DNA of 42,291 nt, taken from the NCBI GenBank assembly GCA_030537895.1, contig JAUNVA010000017.1, positions 1 to 42,291 on the forward strand, read 5' to 3'. Below are positions 18,001-27,923 of the stretch, one piece after another. Positions within the stretch are counted from its first letter, which is position 1; every line of letters begins with the position of its first letter. Below the pieces are notes generated by a model. That model saw only the letters and a list, made by a program, of their open reading frames with translations, had not been told where the DNA came from and did not search any database. The position numbers were made by a program, and so were the translations under genes. Origin of the DNA: Bowdeniella nasicola. GTDB taxonomy: Bacteria; Actinomycetota; Actinomycetes; Actinomycetales; Actinomycetaceae.

Positions 18001-18948
18001 GAGGCCGTCGGCATCATCGCCGCACAGTCCATCGGTGAGCCCGGCACGCAGCTGACCATGCGGACCTTCCACACCGGTGGCGCCGCCGCCGCGGAAGACA
18101 TCACGCAGGGTCTGCCGCGCGTGCAGGAGCTGTTCGAGGCACGCACCCCGAAGGGCGAAGCCCCGATCACCGAGGCCGCGGGCACCGTGAAGATCGAGGA
18201 GACCGAGCGCGACCGCGTCGTCGTCGTGAAGCGTGACGACGGCGGGGAGGACCTCGAATACCCGATCCCGCAGCGCGCGAAGCTCATGGTGGAAGACGGC
18301 CAGAAGGTCGAGGTGGGTGCTCAGCTCATCCACGGCGTGCTGGACCCGAAGAACGTGCTGCGCGTCAAGGGCCCGCGGGCCGTGCAAAAGCACCTGGTGG
18401 ACGAGGTCCAGGAGACCTACCGCTCCCAGGGTGTGGACATTCACGACAAGCACATCGAGGTCATCGTGCGTCAGATGCTGCGCCGCGTGACCGTGCTCGA
18501 TTCGGGAGACACGAACCTCCTGCAGGGCGACCTCATCGAACGGTCGCGCTTCGAGGACGAGAACCGTCGCGTGGTCTCTGAGGGCGGGCAGCCGGCGTCG
18601 GCACGTCCCGAACTCATGGGCATCACGAAGGCCTCGCTCGCGACCGAGTCCTGGCTGTCGGCGGCCTCCTTCCAGGAGACCACCAAGGTCCTCACCGAGG
18701 CGGCGATGTCCGGTAAGTCGGACCCGCTGCTCGGCCTGAAGGAAAACGTCATCATCGGTAAGCTCATCCCGGCCGGTACCGGCCTTGGGCGCTACCACGA
18801 CGTGAGCGTGGAGCCGACCGAAGAGGCGAAGACCGAGGCATTTGCCCGCCTGGGTCTGTCCGATATCGACTTCGCTCCGGTCAAGCGCGAGCCGCTGAAC
18901 CTGGACGACCTCGACTTCGGGGACGACTTCGGGGTGGACTTCACCTAA
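15067..18948 (+). CDS. rpoC: DNA-directed RNA polymerase beta-prime subunit
   Basis: The 1293-residue beta-prime subunit, which carries the catalytic magnesium site NADFDGDQM with Asp535, Asp537 and Asp539. The N-terminal zinc site appears as CNCGKYK followed by CERCG, and the second zinc site as [11 protein letters not shown] in the last third. The translated sequence starts [19 protein letters not shown], read with an initiator Met at a TTG codon, as is common for actinobacterial rpoC. AGGAAGTAGGAAA precedes the start. It pairs with the beta subunit encoded upstream and with alpha encoded at 38542. It is followed by a long hairpin, then a separate promoter for rpsL. Confidence 0.98.
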   Translation: MLDVNVFDQIHIGLATADDVRSWSHGEVKKPETINYRTLKPEKDGLFCERIFGPTRDWECNCGKYKRVRFKGIICERCGVEITRSNVRRERMAHIELATPVTHIWYFKGVPSRLGYLLDLAPKDLEKVIYFAAYMVTSVDEEGRHEDLPDLEAEIGVERKQIEDQRDADIEYRMRKLETDLAALEEAGAKTADLTKAKKGAEREVGNIRRNADKELERLEQVWDRFKNLKVGDLEGDESLYREMRTRYGMYFEGSKGAAAIQKRLRDFDLKAEAESLKEVAENASGQRRIRALKRLKVINAFLSTGNSPEGMVLDCVPVIPPDLRPMVQLDGGRFATSDLNDLYRRVINRNNRLKRLLDLNAPEIIVDNEKRMLQESVDALFDNGRRGRPVTGPGNRALKSLSDMLKGKQGRFRGNLLGKRVDYSGRSVIVVGPTLKLHQCGLPKQMALELFKPFVMKRLVDLQHAQNIKAAKRMVERSRPQVWDVLEEVIREHPVLLNRAPTLHRLGIQAFEPQLVEGKAIQLHPLVCGAFNADFDGDQMAVHLPLSPEAQAEARILMLSSNNILKPSDGRPVTMPSQDMIIGLYHLTAADEDGAGAGRQFATPAEAIMAYDAGELALGAPIKVRFDDIVIGKTMEVPEDYEAGDPLVIETTLGRTLFNEALPVDYPYVNKVVDKKVLSGIVNDLAERYPKVAVAESLDALKAAGYYWATRSGVTIAISDVVAPPQKNEILEVYEKKAEATEESFQNGFLEDAERRDELIRTWTEATDRVAEAMQENLPESNTVNRMVTSGARGNWMQVRQIAGMRGLVASPRGEIIPRPIKSNYLEGLSVLEYFIETHGARKGNADTALRTADSGYLTRRLVDVSQDVIVREHDCGTRAGLTLPIAERDESGELRRADQVETAVYARTLAADVTAEDGTVLAEAGVDVGDVLIDRLIEAGITEVKVRSVLTCSSRVGTCALCYGRSLASGKLVDIGEAVGIIAAQSIGEPGTQLTMRTFHTGGAAAAEDITQGLPRVQELFEARTPKGEAPITEAAGTVKIEETERDRVVVVKRDDGGEDLEYPIPQRAKLMVEDGQKVEVGAQLIHGVLDPKNVLRVKGPRAVQKHLVDEVQETYRSQGVDIHDKHIEVIVRQMLRRVTVLDSGDTNLLQGDLIERSRFEDENRRVVSEGGQPASARPELMGITKASLATESWLSAASFQETTKVLTEAAMSGKSDPLLGLKENVIIGKLIPAGTGLGRYHDVSVEPTEEAKTEAFARLGLSDIDFAPVKREPLNLDDLDFGDDFGVDFT

Positions 18949-18983
18949 CCACCGCACCGCCCGCAGGACGGGCGATGGCACGG

Positions 18984-19019
18984 GCGCGGGGACGCCGGAT
19001 CCGATCCGGGCCCCCGCGC
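18984..19019 (+). terminator. hairpin terminator after rpoC
   Basis: GCGCGGGG (18984-18991) pairs with CCCCGCGC (19012-19019). Inside it CCGGAT (18995-19000) pairs with ATCCGG (19004-19009) around a CCG loop. The two helices stack with a small internal loop, 35 bp after the rpoC stop. A T-rich but interrupted stretch, TCTGCTGT, follows. It is a likely terminator or strong attenuator between rpoBC and the str operon. Confidence 0.7.
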
Positions 19020-19108
19020 TCTGCTGTGCGCAGGACCCAGCGAGGGGCTGCTCACGCATCGCGAGCCCTAAGGTGGCCGATACCACGCGCAAAAGCGGTG
19101 ACTCTCCT

Positions 19109-19138
19109 TTGACGCGGCGCACCGGCGCGCGCTAACCT
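19109..19138 (+). promoter_or_regulatory. promoter of the rpsL-rpsG-fusA-tuf operon
   Basis: TTGACG (19109-19114) and TAACCT (19133-19138) are separated by 18 bp. This gives five of six matches to the -35 consensus and a TANNNT -10, the best sigma-A-type promoter in the window. The predicted transcript starts near 19145, leaving a leader of about 240 nt before rpsL. Confidence 0.7.
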
Positions 19139-19386
19139 GGACGACGGTGCCCGCACGCCGGGCCCTCGTGTGTGGTCCCCGTCGACGGCGGAGATTCCAC
19201 AGGCGCTCCGAAGCGATCCAGCTCGCCTGGTCCCCGGAGCGTAGCCCCACCACTCGCCGGTTTCGTGCCGGTCGTGTCTCACGGGCCGAGGGGTCAACGC
19301 GCGAGCCACATCCGCCAGACGGATGAGCGCCAGCCGGAAGGCGGGCAGAACAAGACAGTGTGTCAGTTAATCGAGACGGAGAAGTA

Positions 19387-19761
19387 GTGCCCACGATTCA
19401 GCAGCTGGTCCGCAAGGGCCGCAGCGTCAAGGCCGGGACCTCCAAGACGCCGGCCCTCAAGGGGAGCCCGCAGCGCCGTGGGGTGTGCACTCGCGTGTAC
19501 ACCACCACGCCCAAGAAGCCGAACTCGGCGCTGCGCAAGGTTGCTCGTGTGCGTCTTTCCAGTGGCATTGAGGTCACCGCGTACATTCCTGGTGTCGGCC
19601 ACAACCTTCAGGAACACTCCATCGTGCTCGTGCGCGGTGGCCGTGTGAAGGACCTCCCCGGTGTCCGCTACAAGATCGTGCGCGGCGCCCTGGACACCCA
19701 GGGTGTGCGCGATCGCCAGCAGGCCCGCTCCCGCTACGGCGCGAAGAAGGAGAAGAAGTAA
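19387..19761 (+). CDS. rpsL: 30S ribosomal protein S12
   Basis: A 124-residue protein at the decoding centre of the small subunit. The loop with Lys43 ([12 protein letters not shown]) and Lys88 (GGRVKDLPG) is wild type, so no streptomycin-resistance substitution is present at the two classic sites. The start is GTG 19387, just after GGAGAAGTA. Upstream in-frame codons belong to the leader, since family members begin with MPTIQQL. The stop TAA overlaps the rpsG ATG by one base (TAATG), so S12 and S7 are translationally coupled. Confidence 0.98.
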   Translation: MPTIQQLVRKGRSVKAGTSKTPALKGSPQRRGVCTRVYTTTPKKPNSALRKVARVRLSSGIEVTAYIPGVGHNLQEHSIVLVRGGRVKDLPGVRYKIVRGALDTQGVRDRQQARSRYGAKKEKK

Positions 19762-20231
19762 TGCCTCGTAAGGGTCCCGTACCCAAGCGCCCCCTGGTCA
19801 GCGATCCGGTCTACGGTTCGCCCCTCGTCTCGCAGCTCGTGAACTGCGTGCTGCGTGACGGCAAGAAGTCGACGGCCGAGCGGATCGTTTACACCGCCCT
19901 CGAAGGGGTCCGGGAGAAGACGGATTCGGAGCCGACGACGGTCCTGAAGCGCGCCCTGGACAACGTCCGCCCGCAGCTGGAGGTTCGCTCCCGCCGCGTC
20001 GGTGGTGCCACCTACCAGGTTCCGGTCGAGGTGCGCCCCGTGCGCTCCACGACCCTCGCCATGCGCTGGCTCGTTGAGTTCTCCCGGCAGCGCCGTGAGA
20101 ACACCATGACCGAGCGCCTCATGAACGAAATTCTGGACGCCTCCAACGGGCTCGGAGCCGCGGTTAAGCGCCGTGAAGACATGCACCGCATGGCCGAGTC
20201 CAACAAGGCGTTCGCCCACTACCGCTGGTAA
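19761..20231 (+). CDS. rpsG: 30S ribosomal protein S7
   Basis: A 156-residue primary rRNA-binding protein that nucleates the head of the small subunit. It has the typical [10 protein letters not shown] start, the GGKK-equivalent [14 protein letters not shown] segment, and ends in [15 protein letters not shown], the standard length and C-terminus. It begins on the last base of the rpsL stop. A 42-bp gap with GGAAGAGAG leads to fusA. Confidence 0.98.
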   Translation: MPRKGPVPKRPLVSDPVYGSPLVSQLVNCVLRDGKKSTAERIVYTALEGVREKTDSEPTTVLKRALDNVRPQLEVRSRRVGGATYQVPVEVRPVRSTTLAMRWLVEFSRQRRENTMTERLMNEILDASNGLGAAVKRREDMHRMAESNKAFAHYRW

Positions 20232-20273
20232 TCCCAGCGGGTACGTGACCGATCGACGGAAGAGAGACCCCAC

Positions 20274-22391
20274 GTGGCACTGGACGTGCTAACCGACCTC
20301 ACTAAGGTCCGCAACATCGGCATCATGGCGCACATCGATGCCGGCAAGACCACCACTACTGAGCGCATCCTGTTCTACACCGGTATCAACTACAAGCTCG
20401 GTGAAACGCACGATGGCGCCTCGACGATGGACTGGATGGCCCAGGAGCAGGAGCGCGGCATCACGATTACGTCCGCCGCGACGACGTGCTACTGGAAAGA
20501 CCACCAGATCAACATCATCGACACCCCCGGCCACGTGGACTTCACCGTCGAGGTGGAGCGCTCCCTGCGCGTCCTCGACGGCGCCGTCGCCGTGTTTGAC
20601 GGCAAGGAGGGCGTCGAGCCTCAGTCCGAAACCGTCTGGCGTCAGGCCGACAAGTACAACGTCCCGCGCGTGTGCTTCATCAACAAGATGGACAAGCTCG
20701 GTGCGGACTTCTACTACTCGGTCAAGACCATCAAGGAGCGCCTGAAGGCGACTCCGCTGGTCATGCAGCTGCCGATCGGTGCGGAAGCCGACTTCGAGGG
20801 CGTCGTCGATCTGATCGAGATGAAGGCGCTCTACTTCCCGGCGAAGGACGACCAGGGCAAGGACACCCTGGGCGTGCTCGTGGAAGAAAAGGACATCCCC
20901 GCCGACCTGAAGGAACGCGCGGAAGAGTACCGCGCCGAGCTCATCGAAGCGGTCGCCGAGGCCGACGAAGAGCTCATGGAGAAGTACTTCGAGGACGGCG
21001 AGCTCACGAACGACGAGATCCGCAAGGGTGTGCGCACCCTGACGATCGCGGGTGACGCGTTCCCCGTGTTCTGCGGTACCGCCTTCAAGAACAAGGGCGT
21101 GCAGCCGGTCCTGGACGCCGTCCTGTCCTACCTGCCCTCCCCGCTCGATGTTCCCGCCGTGCAGGGCTACAAGCCCGGCAACGAGGAGGACACCGACTCC
21201 CGCCCGCCGTCGGAGGACGCCCCGTTCTCCGCGCTGGCATTCAAGGTGGCGAGCCACCCCTTCTTCGGCAAGCTCACTTACGTGCGCGTCTACTCGGGTA
21301 TCGCCCCGCAGGGTGCGCAGCTGCTGAACTCCACCAAGGGCAAGCGCGAGCGGCTCGGCAAGCTCTTCCAGATGCACTCCAACAAGGAGAACCCCGTCGA
21401 GGAAGCGCACGCCGGCCACATCTACGCGTTTATCGGCCTGAAGGATGTCACCACCGGTGACACCCTCTGCGCGCCGGACGCCCCGATCGTGCTGGAGTCC
21501 ATGACCTTCCCCGATCCCGTGATCCACGTGGCCATCGAGCCGAAGACCAAGGGAGACCAGGAGAAGCTGTCGACGGCCATCCAGAAGCTGGCCGAAGAAG
21601 ACCCGACTTTCACCGTCCGTTTGGACGAGGAAACCGGCCAGACCGTCATTGGCGGCATGGGCGAGCTCCACCTCGACATCCTCGTGGACCGTATGCGTCG
21701 CGAGTTCAAGGTGGAAGCGAACGTCGGTAAGCCCCAGGTGGCCTACCGCGAAACCATCCGCAAGACGGTCGAGAAGGTCGACTACACCCACAAGAAGCAG
21801 ACCGGCGGTTCCGGCCAGTTCGCGAAGGTGCAGGTCACCTTCGAGCCGCTGGATACTTCCGATGGGGAGACCTACGAGTTCGACAACGCCATCACCGGTG
21901 GCCGCGTCCCGCGTGAGTACATCCCCTCCGTGGACGCCGGCATTCGTGAGGCGATGGAACTCGGCGTGCTCGCCGGGTACCCGCTCGTGGGTATTAAGGC
22001 CACTCTCGTGGACGGCGCCTACCACGACGTCGACTCCTCCGAGATGGCGTTCAAGATCGCCGGCTCGATGGTTCTGAAGGAAGGCGCGAAGCGCGCCAAC
22101 CCCGTGATCCTTGAGCCGATGATGGCCGTCGAGGTGCGCACGCCTGAGGAATACATGGGCGACGTTATCGGCGACCTGAACTCCCGTCGCGGCATGATCC
22201 AGTCGATGGAGGACGCGACCGGCGTGAAGGTCGTGCGCGCCCTGGTGCCGCTGTCGAGCATGTTTGGTTACGTCGGGGATCTGCGTTCCAAGACGCAGGG
22301 CCGCGCCGTTTACTCGATGCAGTTTGACAGCTACGCCGAAGTTCCTCGGAACGTTGCCGAGGAAATCATTCAAAAGACCCGGGGCGAGTAG
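20274..22391 (+). CDS. fusA: elongation factor G
   Basis: A 705-residue translocation GTPase. The P-loop [13 protein letters not shown] lies near residue 20, switch [10 protein letters not shown] near 84, and NKMD near 138, followed by domains II to V including the VAYRETI segment of domain IV. It uses GTP to move tRNAs and mRNA through the ribosome after peptide transfer. The GTG start at 20274 is supported by family alignment ([25 protein letters not shown] pattern) and by GGAAGAGAG upstream. No fusidic-acid-type change could be judged. A 118-bp gap with a possible extra promoter separates it from tuf. Confidence 0.98.
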   Translation: MALDVLTDLTKVRNIGIMAHIDAGKTTTTERILFYTGINYKLGETHDGASTMDWMAQEQERGITITSAATTCYWKDHQINIIDTPGHVDFTVEVERSLRVLDGAVAVFDGKEGVEPQSETVWRQADKYNVPRVCFINKMDKLGADFYYSVKTIKERLKATPLVMQLPIGAEADFEGVVDLIEMKALYFPAKDDQGKDTLGVLVEEKDIPADLKERAEEYRAELIEAVAEADEELMEKYFEDGELTNDEIRKGVRTLTIAGDAFPVFCGTAFKNKGVQPVLDAVLSYLPSPLDVPAVQGYKPGNEEDTDSRPPSEDAPFSALAFKVASHPFFGKLTYVRVYSGIAPQGAQLLNSTKGKRERLGKLFQMHSNKENPVEEAHAGHIYAFIGLKDVTTGDTLCAPDAPIVLESMTFPDPVIHVAIEPKTKGDQEKLSTAIQKLAEEDPTFTVRLDEETGQTVIGGMGELHLDILVDRMRREFKVEANVGKPQVAYRETIRKTVEKVDYTHKKQTGGSGQFAKVQVTFEPLDTSDGETYEFDNAITGGRVPREYIPSVDAGIREAMELGVLAGYPLVGIKATLVDGAYHDVDSSEMAFKIAGSMVLKEGAKRANPVILEPMMAVEVRTPEEYMGDVIGDLNSRRGMIQSMEDATGVKVVRALVPLSSMFGYVGDLRSKTQGRAVYSMQFDSYAEVPRNVAEEIIQKTRGE

Positions 22392-22450
22392 TCCCACCGG
22401 TCAACCGGAAGAACAACAACCGACCAGTAGGAGCTCTGCGGCCAAGCAGG

Positions 22451-22456
22451 TACACT
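22451..22456 (+). promoter_or_regulatory. possible internal promoter (-10 box) for tuf
   Basis: TACACT at 22451-22456 fits TANNNT and lies 54 bp before the tuf start, in the longest gap of the str operon. The hexamer 17 bp upstream (TAGGAG) is a poor -35. An extra tuf promoter would suit the high demand for EF-Tu, but the sequence support is weak. Confidence 0.25.
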
Positions 22457-22509
22457 GAAAACCTGCCATCCGGCTGTGAGAGAACTACCCGAGTCCCAGG
22501 AGGACACCA

Positions 22510-23718
22510 GTGGCTAAGGCCAAGTTTGAGCGGACCAAGCCGCACGTCAACATCGGTACCATCGGTCACGTCGACCACGGTAAGACGACGCTGACCGCGG
22601 CAATCACCAAGGTGCTGCACGACAAGTTCCCCGAGCTGAACGACTTCACGCCGTTCGACCAGGTGGACAACGCTCCCGAGGAGCGCCAGCGTGGCATCAC
22701 GATTAACGTGTCCCACGTTGAGTACCAGACCGACAAGCGTCACTACGCTCACGTCGACGCCCCCGGGCACGCCGACTACATCAAGAACATGATCACCGGT
22801 GCCGCCCAGATGGACGGTGCGATCCTGGTGATCGCGGCGACCGACGGCATCATGGCCCAGACCCGCGAGCACGTTCTGCTCGCCCGCCAGGTGGGCGTTC
22901 CCTACCTGCTGGTGGCGCTGAACAAGACCGACCAGGCTCTTGTCGAGTACGGCGACGACGCCGAGGACATGCTCGAGCTCATGGAAGAGGAAATCCGCGA
23001 GCTGCTCTCCTCCCAGGGCTTCGACGGCGACAACGCGCCCATCGTGCGTGTCTCCGCCCTGAAGGCGCTGGAAGGCGACGAGAAGTGGGTTGAGGCTGTC
23101 GCCGAGCTCATGGAGCAGGTCGACGAGAAGGTTCCGGAGCCTGTCCGTGACATGGACAAGCCCTTCCTCATGCCGATTGAGGACGTCTTCACCATTACCG
23201 GCCGCGGCACCGTCGTGACCGGCCGTGTGGAGCGTGGCAAGCTCGCCATCAACTCCGACGTCGAGATCGTGGGTATCCGCAAGCCGCAGAAGACCACCGT
23301 CACCGGCATCGAGATGTTCCACAAGCAGATGGACGAGGCCTGGGCCGGCGAGAACTGTGGCCTCCTCCTGCGCGGCACCCGTCGCGAGGACGTGGAGCGC
23401 GGCCAGGTTGTCGTGGAGCCGGGTTCGATCACCCCGCACACCCAGTTCGAGGCTCAGGTCTACATCCTGTCCAAGGACGAGGGCGGGCGTCACAACCCCT
23501 TCTACACGAACTACCGTCCGCAGTTCTACTTCCGTACCACGGACGTCACCGGCGTCATCACGCTGCCCGAGGGCACCGAGATGGTCATGCCCGGCGACAA
23601 CACCGAAATGACGGTCGAGCTCATCCAGCCGATCGCCATGGAAGAGGGCCTCGGCTTCGCCATCCGTGAGGGTGGCCGCACCGTCGGCTCCGGCCGTGTG
23701 ACCAAGATCCTGAAGTAG
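22510..23718 (+). CDS. tuf: elongation factor Tu
   Basis: A 402-residue GTPase that delivers aminoacyl-tRNA to the ribosome. [11 protein letters not shown] (P-loop), DAPGHADY (switch II) and NKTD (guanine specificity) are all present, followed by the two beta-barrel domains ending in [10 protein letters not shown]. The start GTG 22510 sits 6 bp after AGGAGGACA, a near-perfect ribosome-binding site, in keeping with very high expression. It ends the str operon and is followed by an unusually long hairpin. Confidence 0.98.
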   Translation: MAKAKFERTKPHVNIGTIGHVDHGKTTLTAAITKVLHDKFPELNDFTPFDQVDNAPEERQRGITINVSHVEYQTDKRHYAHVDAPGHADYIKNMITGAAQMDGAILVIAATDGIMAQTREHVLLARQVGVPYLLVALNKTDQALVEYGDDAEDMLELMEEEIRELLSSQGFDGDNAPIVRVSALKALEGDEKWVEAVAELMEQVDEKVPEPVRDMDKPFLMPIEDVFTITGRGTVVTGRVERGKLAINSDVEIVGIRKPQKTTVTGIEMFHKQMDEAWAGENCGLLLRGTRREDVERGQVVVEPGSITPHTQFEAQVYILSKDEGGRHNPFYTNYRPQFYFRTTDVTGVITLPEGTEMVMPGDNTEMTVELIQPIAMEEGLGFAIREGGRTVGSGRVTKILK

Positions 23719-23779
23719 TCCGGCGCTCCGTTCGGAGCACGACCTTCGGGTAGGCGGGGTTGCCTCGCCTGACAAACCA

Positions 23780-23819
23780 CCGGATGCCCGGTCCCGCCTA
23801 TGCGGGGCCGGGCATCCGG
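23780..23819 (+). terminator. long hairpin terminator after tuf
   Basis: CCGGATGCCCGG (23780-23791) pairs with CCGGGCATCCGG (23808-23819). The helix continues through a T-G wobble and CCCGC/GCGGG to a CTAT loop, giving 18 continuous base pairs in 40 nt. There is no T-run after it. It is strong enough to end the str-operon transcript and insulate the S10 operon. Confidence 0.8.
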
Positions 23820-24207
23820 CGTATGTACCGGCGTGGGGGAGCGGCTCCGGTTGCGGGCCGCCGCCCTCACCGGGCCAGTGCGCTACTGGCGGACCGCCGA
23901 CCTCGCTTGGGCAGCGTGCTACTGGTGGTACGCCGCCGGCCGTTCCTGTCGTGCCTCCCTTCTGAGGGGTGCTGCGCGGCGCGGGTCCACCCTGCGCGAC
24001 ACGCCCGGGCGCGTGGGCGTGGCGGGACTCACGCCGATGAAGTGCTAATCGGGCTTTCGTTCACCGGCGCACTGCGATAGTCTCGAACGGCCGGAAAGCC
24101 CGGTGTGCTGCGCGGCTGCCTGCCACGCGGTGAACGCCGGCCGGACCGCTCGTGGCTCCTTCGCCGCGGAGACGGCCTCCACAGAGGCCGAGCTCACGCG
24201 GTGCAAG

Positions 24208-24237
24208 TTGTCAAGCAGCGGGCGGTTCTGGCAGACT
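24208..24237 (+). promoter_or_regulatory. likely S10 operon promoter
   Basis: TTGTCA (24208-24213) and CAGACT (24232-24237) are separated by 18 bp, about 180 bp before rpsJ. The -35 matches five of six consensus bases. The -10 has C for the first T, but keeps the A and final T. From general knowledge, GTTGTCAAGC with a following AGACTAG is a pattern seen ahead of actinobacterial rpsJ. Confidence 0.55.
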
Positions 24238-24420
24238 AGTACGGTTGCTCGAGCTCAGGCTCGGGTGTGAAGACTTCGGGCGTGCGGTAATCGCCGTCGC
24301 CCACACAAGTAACCAACGACCCGGTACCTCCCGGTGCGTGGTCACGTGCGCTCTTGCGCTCGCGACACGCCCGAGCGCGGGGGTCGGTGAGTTGCGGTAC
24401 GAGGAAGGTTAGACGACGCC

Positions 24421-24729
24421 ATGGCGGGACAAAAGATCCGCATCCGGCTCAAGTCCTATGACCACGAGGTCATCGACAGCTCGGCACGTGAAATTGTCGA
24501 CACGGTGACCCGCGCTGGTGCGACGGTCGTGGGCCCGGTGCCGCTGCCGACTGAGAGGAACGTGTTCTGCGTTATCCGGTCGCCACACAAGTACAAGGAC
24601 AGCCGCGAGCATTTTGAGATGCGCACCCACAAGCGGCTGATCGACATCATCGACCCGACGCCGAAGGCGGTCGACTCGCTCATGCGCCTCGACCTGCCGG
24701 CCGACGTCAACATTGAGATCAAGCTCTGA
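24421..24729 (+). CDS. rpsJ: 30S ribosomal protein S10
   Basis: A 102-residue protein of the small-subunit head that in E. coli also takes part in transcription antitermination as NusE. The sequence begins [19 protein letters not shown] and includes the long loop [20 protein letters not shown] near the C-terminus. Actinobacterial S10 has the same length. AGGAAGG lies about 13 bp upstream, a little far. First gene of a densely packed run of eleven ribosomal genes. Confidence 0.98.
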   Translation: MAGQKIRIRLKSYDHEVIDSSAREIVDTVTRAGATVVGPVPLPTERNVFCVIRSPHKYKDSREHFEMRTHKRLIDIIDPTPKAVDSLMRLDLPADVNIEIKL

Positions 24730-24739
24730 GGAACCCGAC

Positions 24740-25408
24740 ATGACTACCATTACCCAGCAGGGGGCTGGCCGCGCCGTCAAGGCACTGGTCGGCACGAAGC
24801 TCGGCATGACCCAGGTCTGGGACCAGGACGGCGTCCTCGTTCCCGTGACTGTCATCAAGGTGGACACCAACGTGGTGACTCAGGTGCGCACCGCCGAGAC
24901 CGACGGCTACGAAGCCATTCAGGTGGCGACCGGCGAGGTCGACCCGCGCAAGGTCACCCAACCGCTCAAGGGCCACTTCGCGAAGGCGGGCGTCACCCCG
25001 CGCCGCACCGTGCTCGAGATCCGCACCTCCGACGCCTCCAACTACGAGCCCGGCCAGGAGATCGGCCTCGACACGTTCGAGGTTGGCGAGGCCATTGACG
25101 TCACCGGCACGAGCCGCGGCAAGGGCTTTGCCGGCGTCATGAAGCGGCACGGCTTCGGCGGCGGCCCCGCCTCCCACGGTGCCCACAAGATTCACCGCAA
25201 GCCGGGCTCCATCGGCGCCTGCGCGACCCCGGGCCGCGTGTTCAAGGGCCTGCGTATGGCCGGCCGCATGGGCAACGAGCGCATCACTGTCCAGAACCTC
25301 ACGGTCCAGGACATCGACGCCGAGAACGGCTACGTCCTCGTCGCCGGTGCCGTCCCGGGTGCGAAGCGCTCCACGATCGTGATCCGCAACGCCGTGAAGG
25401 GAGCCTAA
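24740..25408 (+). CDS. rplC: 50S ribosomal protein L3
   Basis: A 222-residue large-subunit protein whose central loop reaches the peptidyl-transferase centre. The family pattern [14 protein letters not shown] and the [19 protein letters not shown] loop are clear. ATG 24740 is preferred over an upstream in-frame GTG that lies inside rpsJ, because GAGGA stands 7 bp before it. The extra N-terminal residues ([13 protein letters not shown]) are typical of the phylum. The gap to rplD is 2 bp. Confidence 0.97.
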   Translation: MTTITQQGAGRAVKALVGTKLGMTQVWDQDGVLVPVTVIKVDTNVVTQVRTAETDGYEAIQVATGEVDPRKVTQPLKGHFAKAGVTPRRTVLEIRTSDASNYEPGQEIGLDTFEVGEAIDVTGTSRGKGFAGVMKRHGFGGGPASHGAHKIHRKPGSIGACATPGRVFKGLRMAGRMGNERITVQNLTVQDIDAENGYVLVAGAVPGAKRSTIVIRNAVKGA

Positions 25409-25410
25409 CC

Positions 25411-26064
25411 ATGAGCACCATGACGGTTGACGTCCTCGATGTGAACGGTGAGAAGTCCGGCACCGCCGAGCTTCCCGCCGAGATCTTCGACGTCGAGGTC
25501 AACGTCCCCCTGATCCACCAGGTCGTCGTCGCCCAGATGGCCGCCAAGCGCCAGGGCACCTCGGCCGTGAAGTCCCGCGGCCAGGTCTCCGGTGGCGGCC
25601 GCAAGCCGTGGCGTCAGAAGGGCACCGGCCGCGCCCGCCAGGGCTCCATCCGCGCCCCGCAGTTCGCCGGTGGCGGCGTCGTCCACGGCCCGCAGCCGCG
25701 CTCCTACGCGCAGCGGACCCCCAAGAAGATGAAGGCCGCCGCGCTGCGTGGCGCCCTGTCCGACCGCGCCCGCGCCGGTCTCGTGCACGTGAGCGAAGCG
25801 CTCATCGAGGGGGAGACCCCGTCCACGAAGAGTGCCCTCGCCGCTCTGAATCGCATCGTCGACGGCGCTAAGACGCTCGTCGTCCTCGAGCGGGGCGACG
25901 ACCTCACCGCTCTGTCGCTGCGCAACGTGCCGACCGTCTCGCTCCTGTGGCCGGACCAGCTGAACACCTACGACGTCCTCGTGTCGGAACACGTGGTGTT
26001 CACCTCCGGTGCGCTCGAGGCGTTCCTCGGCCGCAAGGCGGAGGAGAAGGAGGAAACCAAGTGA
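25411..26064 (+). CDS. rplD: 50S ribosomal protein L4
   Basis: A 217-residue protein lining the exit tunnel. The arginine- and glycine-rich extended loop [20 protein letters not shown], which enters the tunnel and is the usual site of macrolide-affecting changes, appears intact. In E. coli L4 represses its own operon. No comparable leader structure was recognised here. Its stop overlaps the rplW GTG by four bases (GTGA). Confidence 0.97.
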   Translation: MSTMTVDVLDVNGEKSGTAELPAEIFDVEVNVPLIHQVVVAQMAAKRQGTSAVKSRGQVSGGGRKPWRQKGTGRARQGSIRAPQFAGGGVVHGPQPRSYAQRTPKKMKAAALRGALSDRARAGLVHVSEALIEGETPSTKSALAALNRIVDGAKTLVVLERGDDLTALSLRNVPTVSLLWPDQLNTYDVLVSEHVVFTSGALEAFLGRKAEEKEETK

Positions 26065-26369
26065 GCAGCATCGAGCCCGCAAAGAACCCGCGCGACATCA
26101 TCGTCGCCCCCGTGGTCTCCGAGAAGAGCTACAACCTGATCGATCAGGGCAAGTACACCTTCCTCGTCGATCCGCGCTCCAATAAGACCGAGATCAAGAA
26201 CGCGATCGAAGCGATCTTCGACGTGAAGGTGGCCTCGGTAAACACCATCAACCGCAAGGGTAAGACCCGCCGCACCCGTACCGGCGTTGGCAAGCGCAAG
26301 GACACCAAGCGCGCCATCGTGACGCTGCGTGAGGGCACCATCGACATCTTCGGTGAGGTGGCGATCTAA
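26061..26369 (+). CDS. rplW: 50S ribosomal protein L23
   Basis: A 102-residue protein at the tunnel exit, where trigger factor and the signal recognition particle dock. It shows the [19 protein letters not shown] and the basic [21 protein letters not shown] loop. The GTG at 26061 is the start: AGGAGGAAACC precedes it, and it overlaps the rplD stop. Longer in-frame readings run inside rplD and are not family-like. Confidence 0.97.
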   Translation: MSSIEPAKNPRDIIVAPVVSEKSYNLIDQGKYTFLVDPRSNKTEIKNAIEAIFDVKVASVNTINRKGKTRRTRTGVGKRKDTKRAIVTLREGTIDIFGEVAI

Positions 26370-26370
26370 C

Positions 26371-27207
<837 letters not shown>

Positions 27208-27219
27208 TAGGGAGACGAA

Positions 27220-27501
27220 ATGCCACGCAGTTTGAAGAAGGGCCCCTTCGTCGACGACCACCTGCAGAAGAAGGTCGACGCGATGAACGAGTCCGGCAAG
27301 AAGAACGTCATCAAGACCTGGTCCCGTCGGTCCGTCATTACGCCGGACTTCTTGGGCCACACCTTCGGGGTGCACGACGGCCGTAAGCACGTGCCGGTGT
27401 TCATCACCGAGTCCATGGTGGGTCACAAGCTCGGGGAGTTCGCCCCGACCCGCACCTTCCGCGGACACGCGAAGGATGACCGCAAGGCCCGCCGCCGCTA
27501 A
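27220..27501 (+). CDS. rpsS: 30S ribosomal protein S19
   Basis: A 93-residue small-subunit head protein that contacts S13 and the A-site finger. It has the standard [15 protein letters not shown] start and the [22 protein letters not shown] core. AGGGAGACGAA gives a good ribosome-binding site 12 bp after the rplB stop. Length and composition are ordinary for the family. Confidence 0.98.
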   Translation: MPRSLKKGPFVDDHLQKKVDAMNESGKKNVIKTWSRRSVITPDFLGHTFGVHDGRKHVPVFITESMVGHKLGEFAPTRTFRGHAKDDRKARRR

Positions 27502-27542
27502 GAGCGCGCGACAGACGTTACGACCAAGTTAGGCAGGAAGCG

Positions 27543-27923
27543 ATGGAAGCCAAGGCGCAGGCGCGATACGTGCGCGTCACGCCCATGAAGGCACGGCGCG
27601 TCATCGACGTCGTTCGCGGAAAGAACGCCATGGAGGCCCTCAACATCCTCCAGTTCGCTCCGCAGGCGGCCGCTGAGACCGTACGCAAGGTGCTGGAAAG
27701 TGCAATGGCGAACGCCCGCGTCAAGGCCGATCAGGCCTCCGAGGCGTTCAATGAAGACGAACTCGTCATCCTCGAAGCATTCGCTGACGAGGGCCCGACG
27801 ATGAAGCGATTCCGGCCGCGCGCCAAGGGCGCGGCAGGCCGAATCAACAAGCGGACCTCCCACATCACCATCGTGGTGGGCGATCGGGCGGCCGTGACCG
27901 AATCGAAGGAGAGGAATCGGTAA
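27543..27923 (+). CDS. rplV: 50S ribosomal protein L22
   Basis: A 126-residue protein whose beta-hairpin projects into the exit tunnel. [16 protein letters not shown] and the tunnel loop [23 protein letters not shown] are present and unaltered. The segment [12 protein letters not shown] carries Arg where Glu is usual in NAEN, a mild oddity. Its TAA overlaps the rpsC ATG by one base. Confidence 0.97.
   Translation: MEAKAQARYVRVTPMKARRVIDVVRGKNAMEALNILQFAPQAAAETVRKVLESAMANARVKADQASEAFNEDELVILEAFADEGPTMKRFRPRAKGAAGRINKRTSHITIVVGDRAAVTESKERNR

Larger units (their letters stand above)
18949..19386. other. 438-bp rpoC-rpsL intergenic region
   Basis: There is no gene here. In order the region holds the rpoC hairpin (18984-19019), about 90 bp of featureless GC-rich DNA, a good promoter (19109-19138) and a leader of roughly 240 nt before rpsL. 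The leader is long for a ribosomal gene and could carry regulatory structure, but I could not identify a known motif in it. Confidence 0.75.
23719..24420. other. 702-bp tuf-rpsJ intergenic region
   Basis: The longest non-coding stretch here. It begins with a small hairpin (GCTCC/GGAGC at 23725-23738), then the long tuf terminator (23780-23819). Between 23877 and 23940 an imperfect 36-bp direct repeat is seen, with GCTACTGG at 23882 and 23918. A TAGTCT (24078-24083) could be a weak -10. The most convincing element is the S10 promoter at 24208-24237. Reading frames in this region have no ribosome-binding site and overlap the terminator, so I do not call a gene. Confidence 0.7.

Noticed and set aside
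16078..19122. Long open frame antisense to rpoC, about 1014 codons
   Set aside because: Same reason: composition follows from rpoC codon bias, and no recognisable domain is seen.
20289..23775. Long open frames antisense to fusA and tuf
   Set aside because: They are antisense shadows of the two elongation-factor genes, without ribosome-binding sites or domains.
23878..24048. Trp-rich 56-residue frame from GTG 23878
   Set aside because: No ribosome-binding site or -10 box supports it. The Trp codons come from the repeated TACTGG sequence. Kept only as an observation about the region.
23760..24080. Plus-strand open frame of 106 codons after tuf
   Set aside because: It spans the terminator hairpin, lacks a ribosome-binding site and has random-looking composition.
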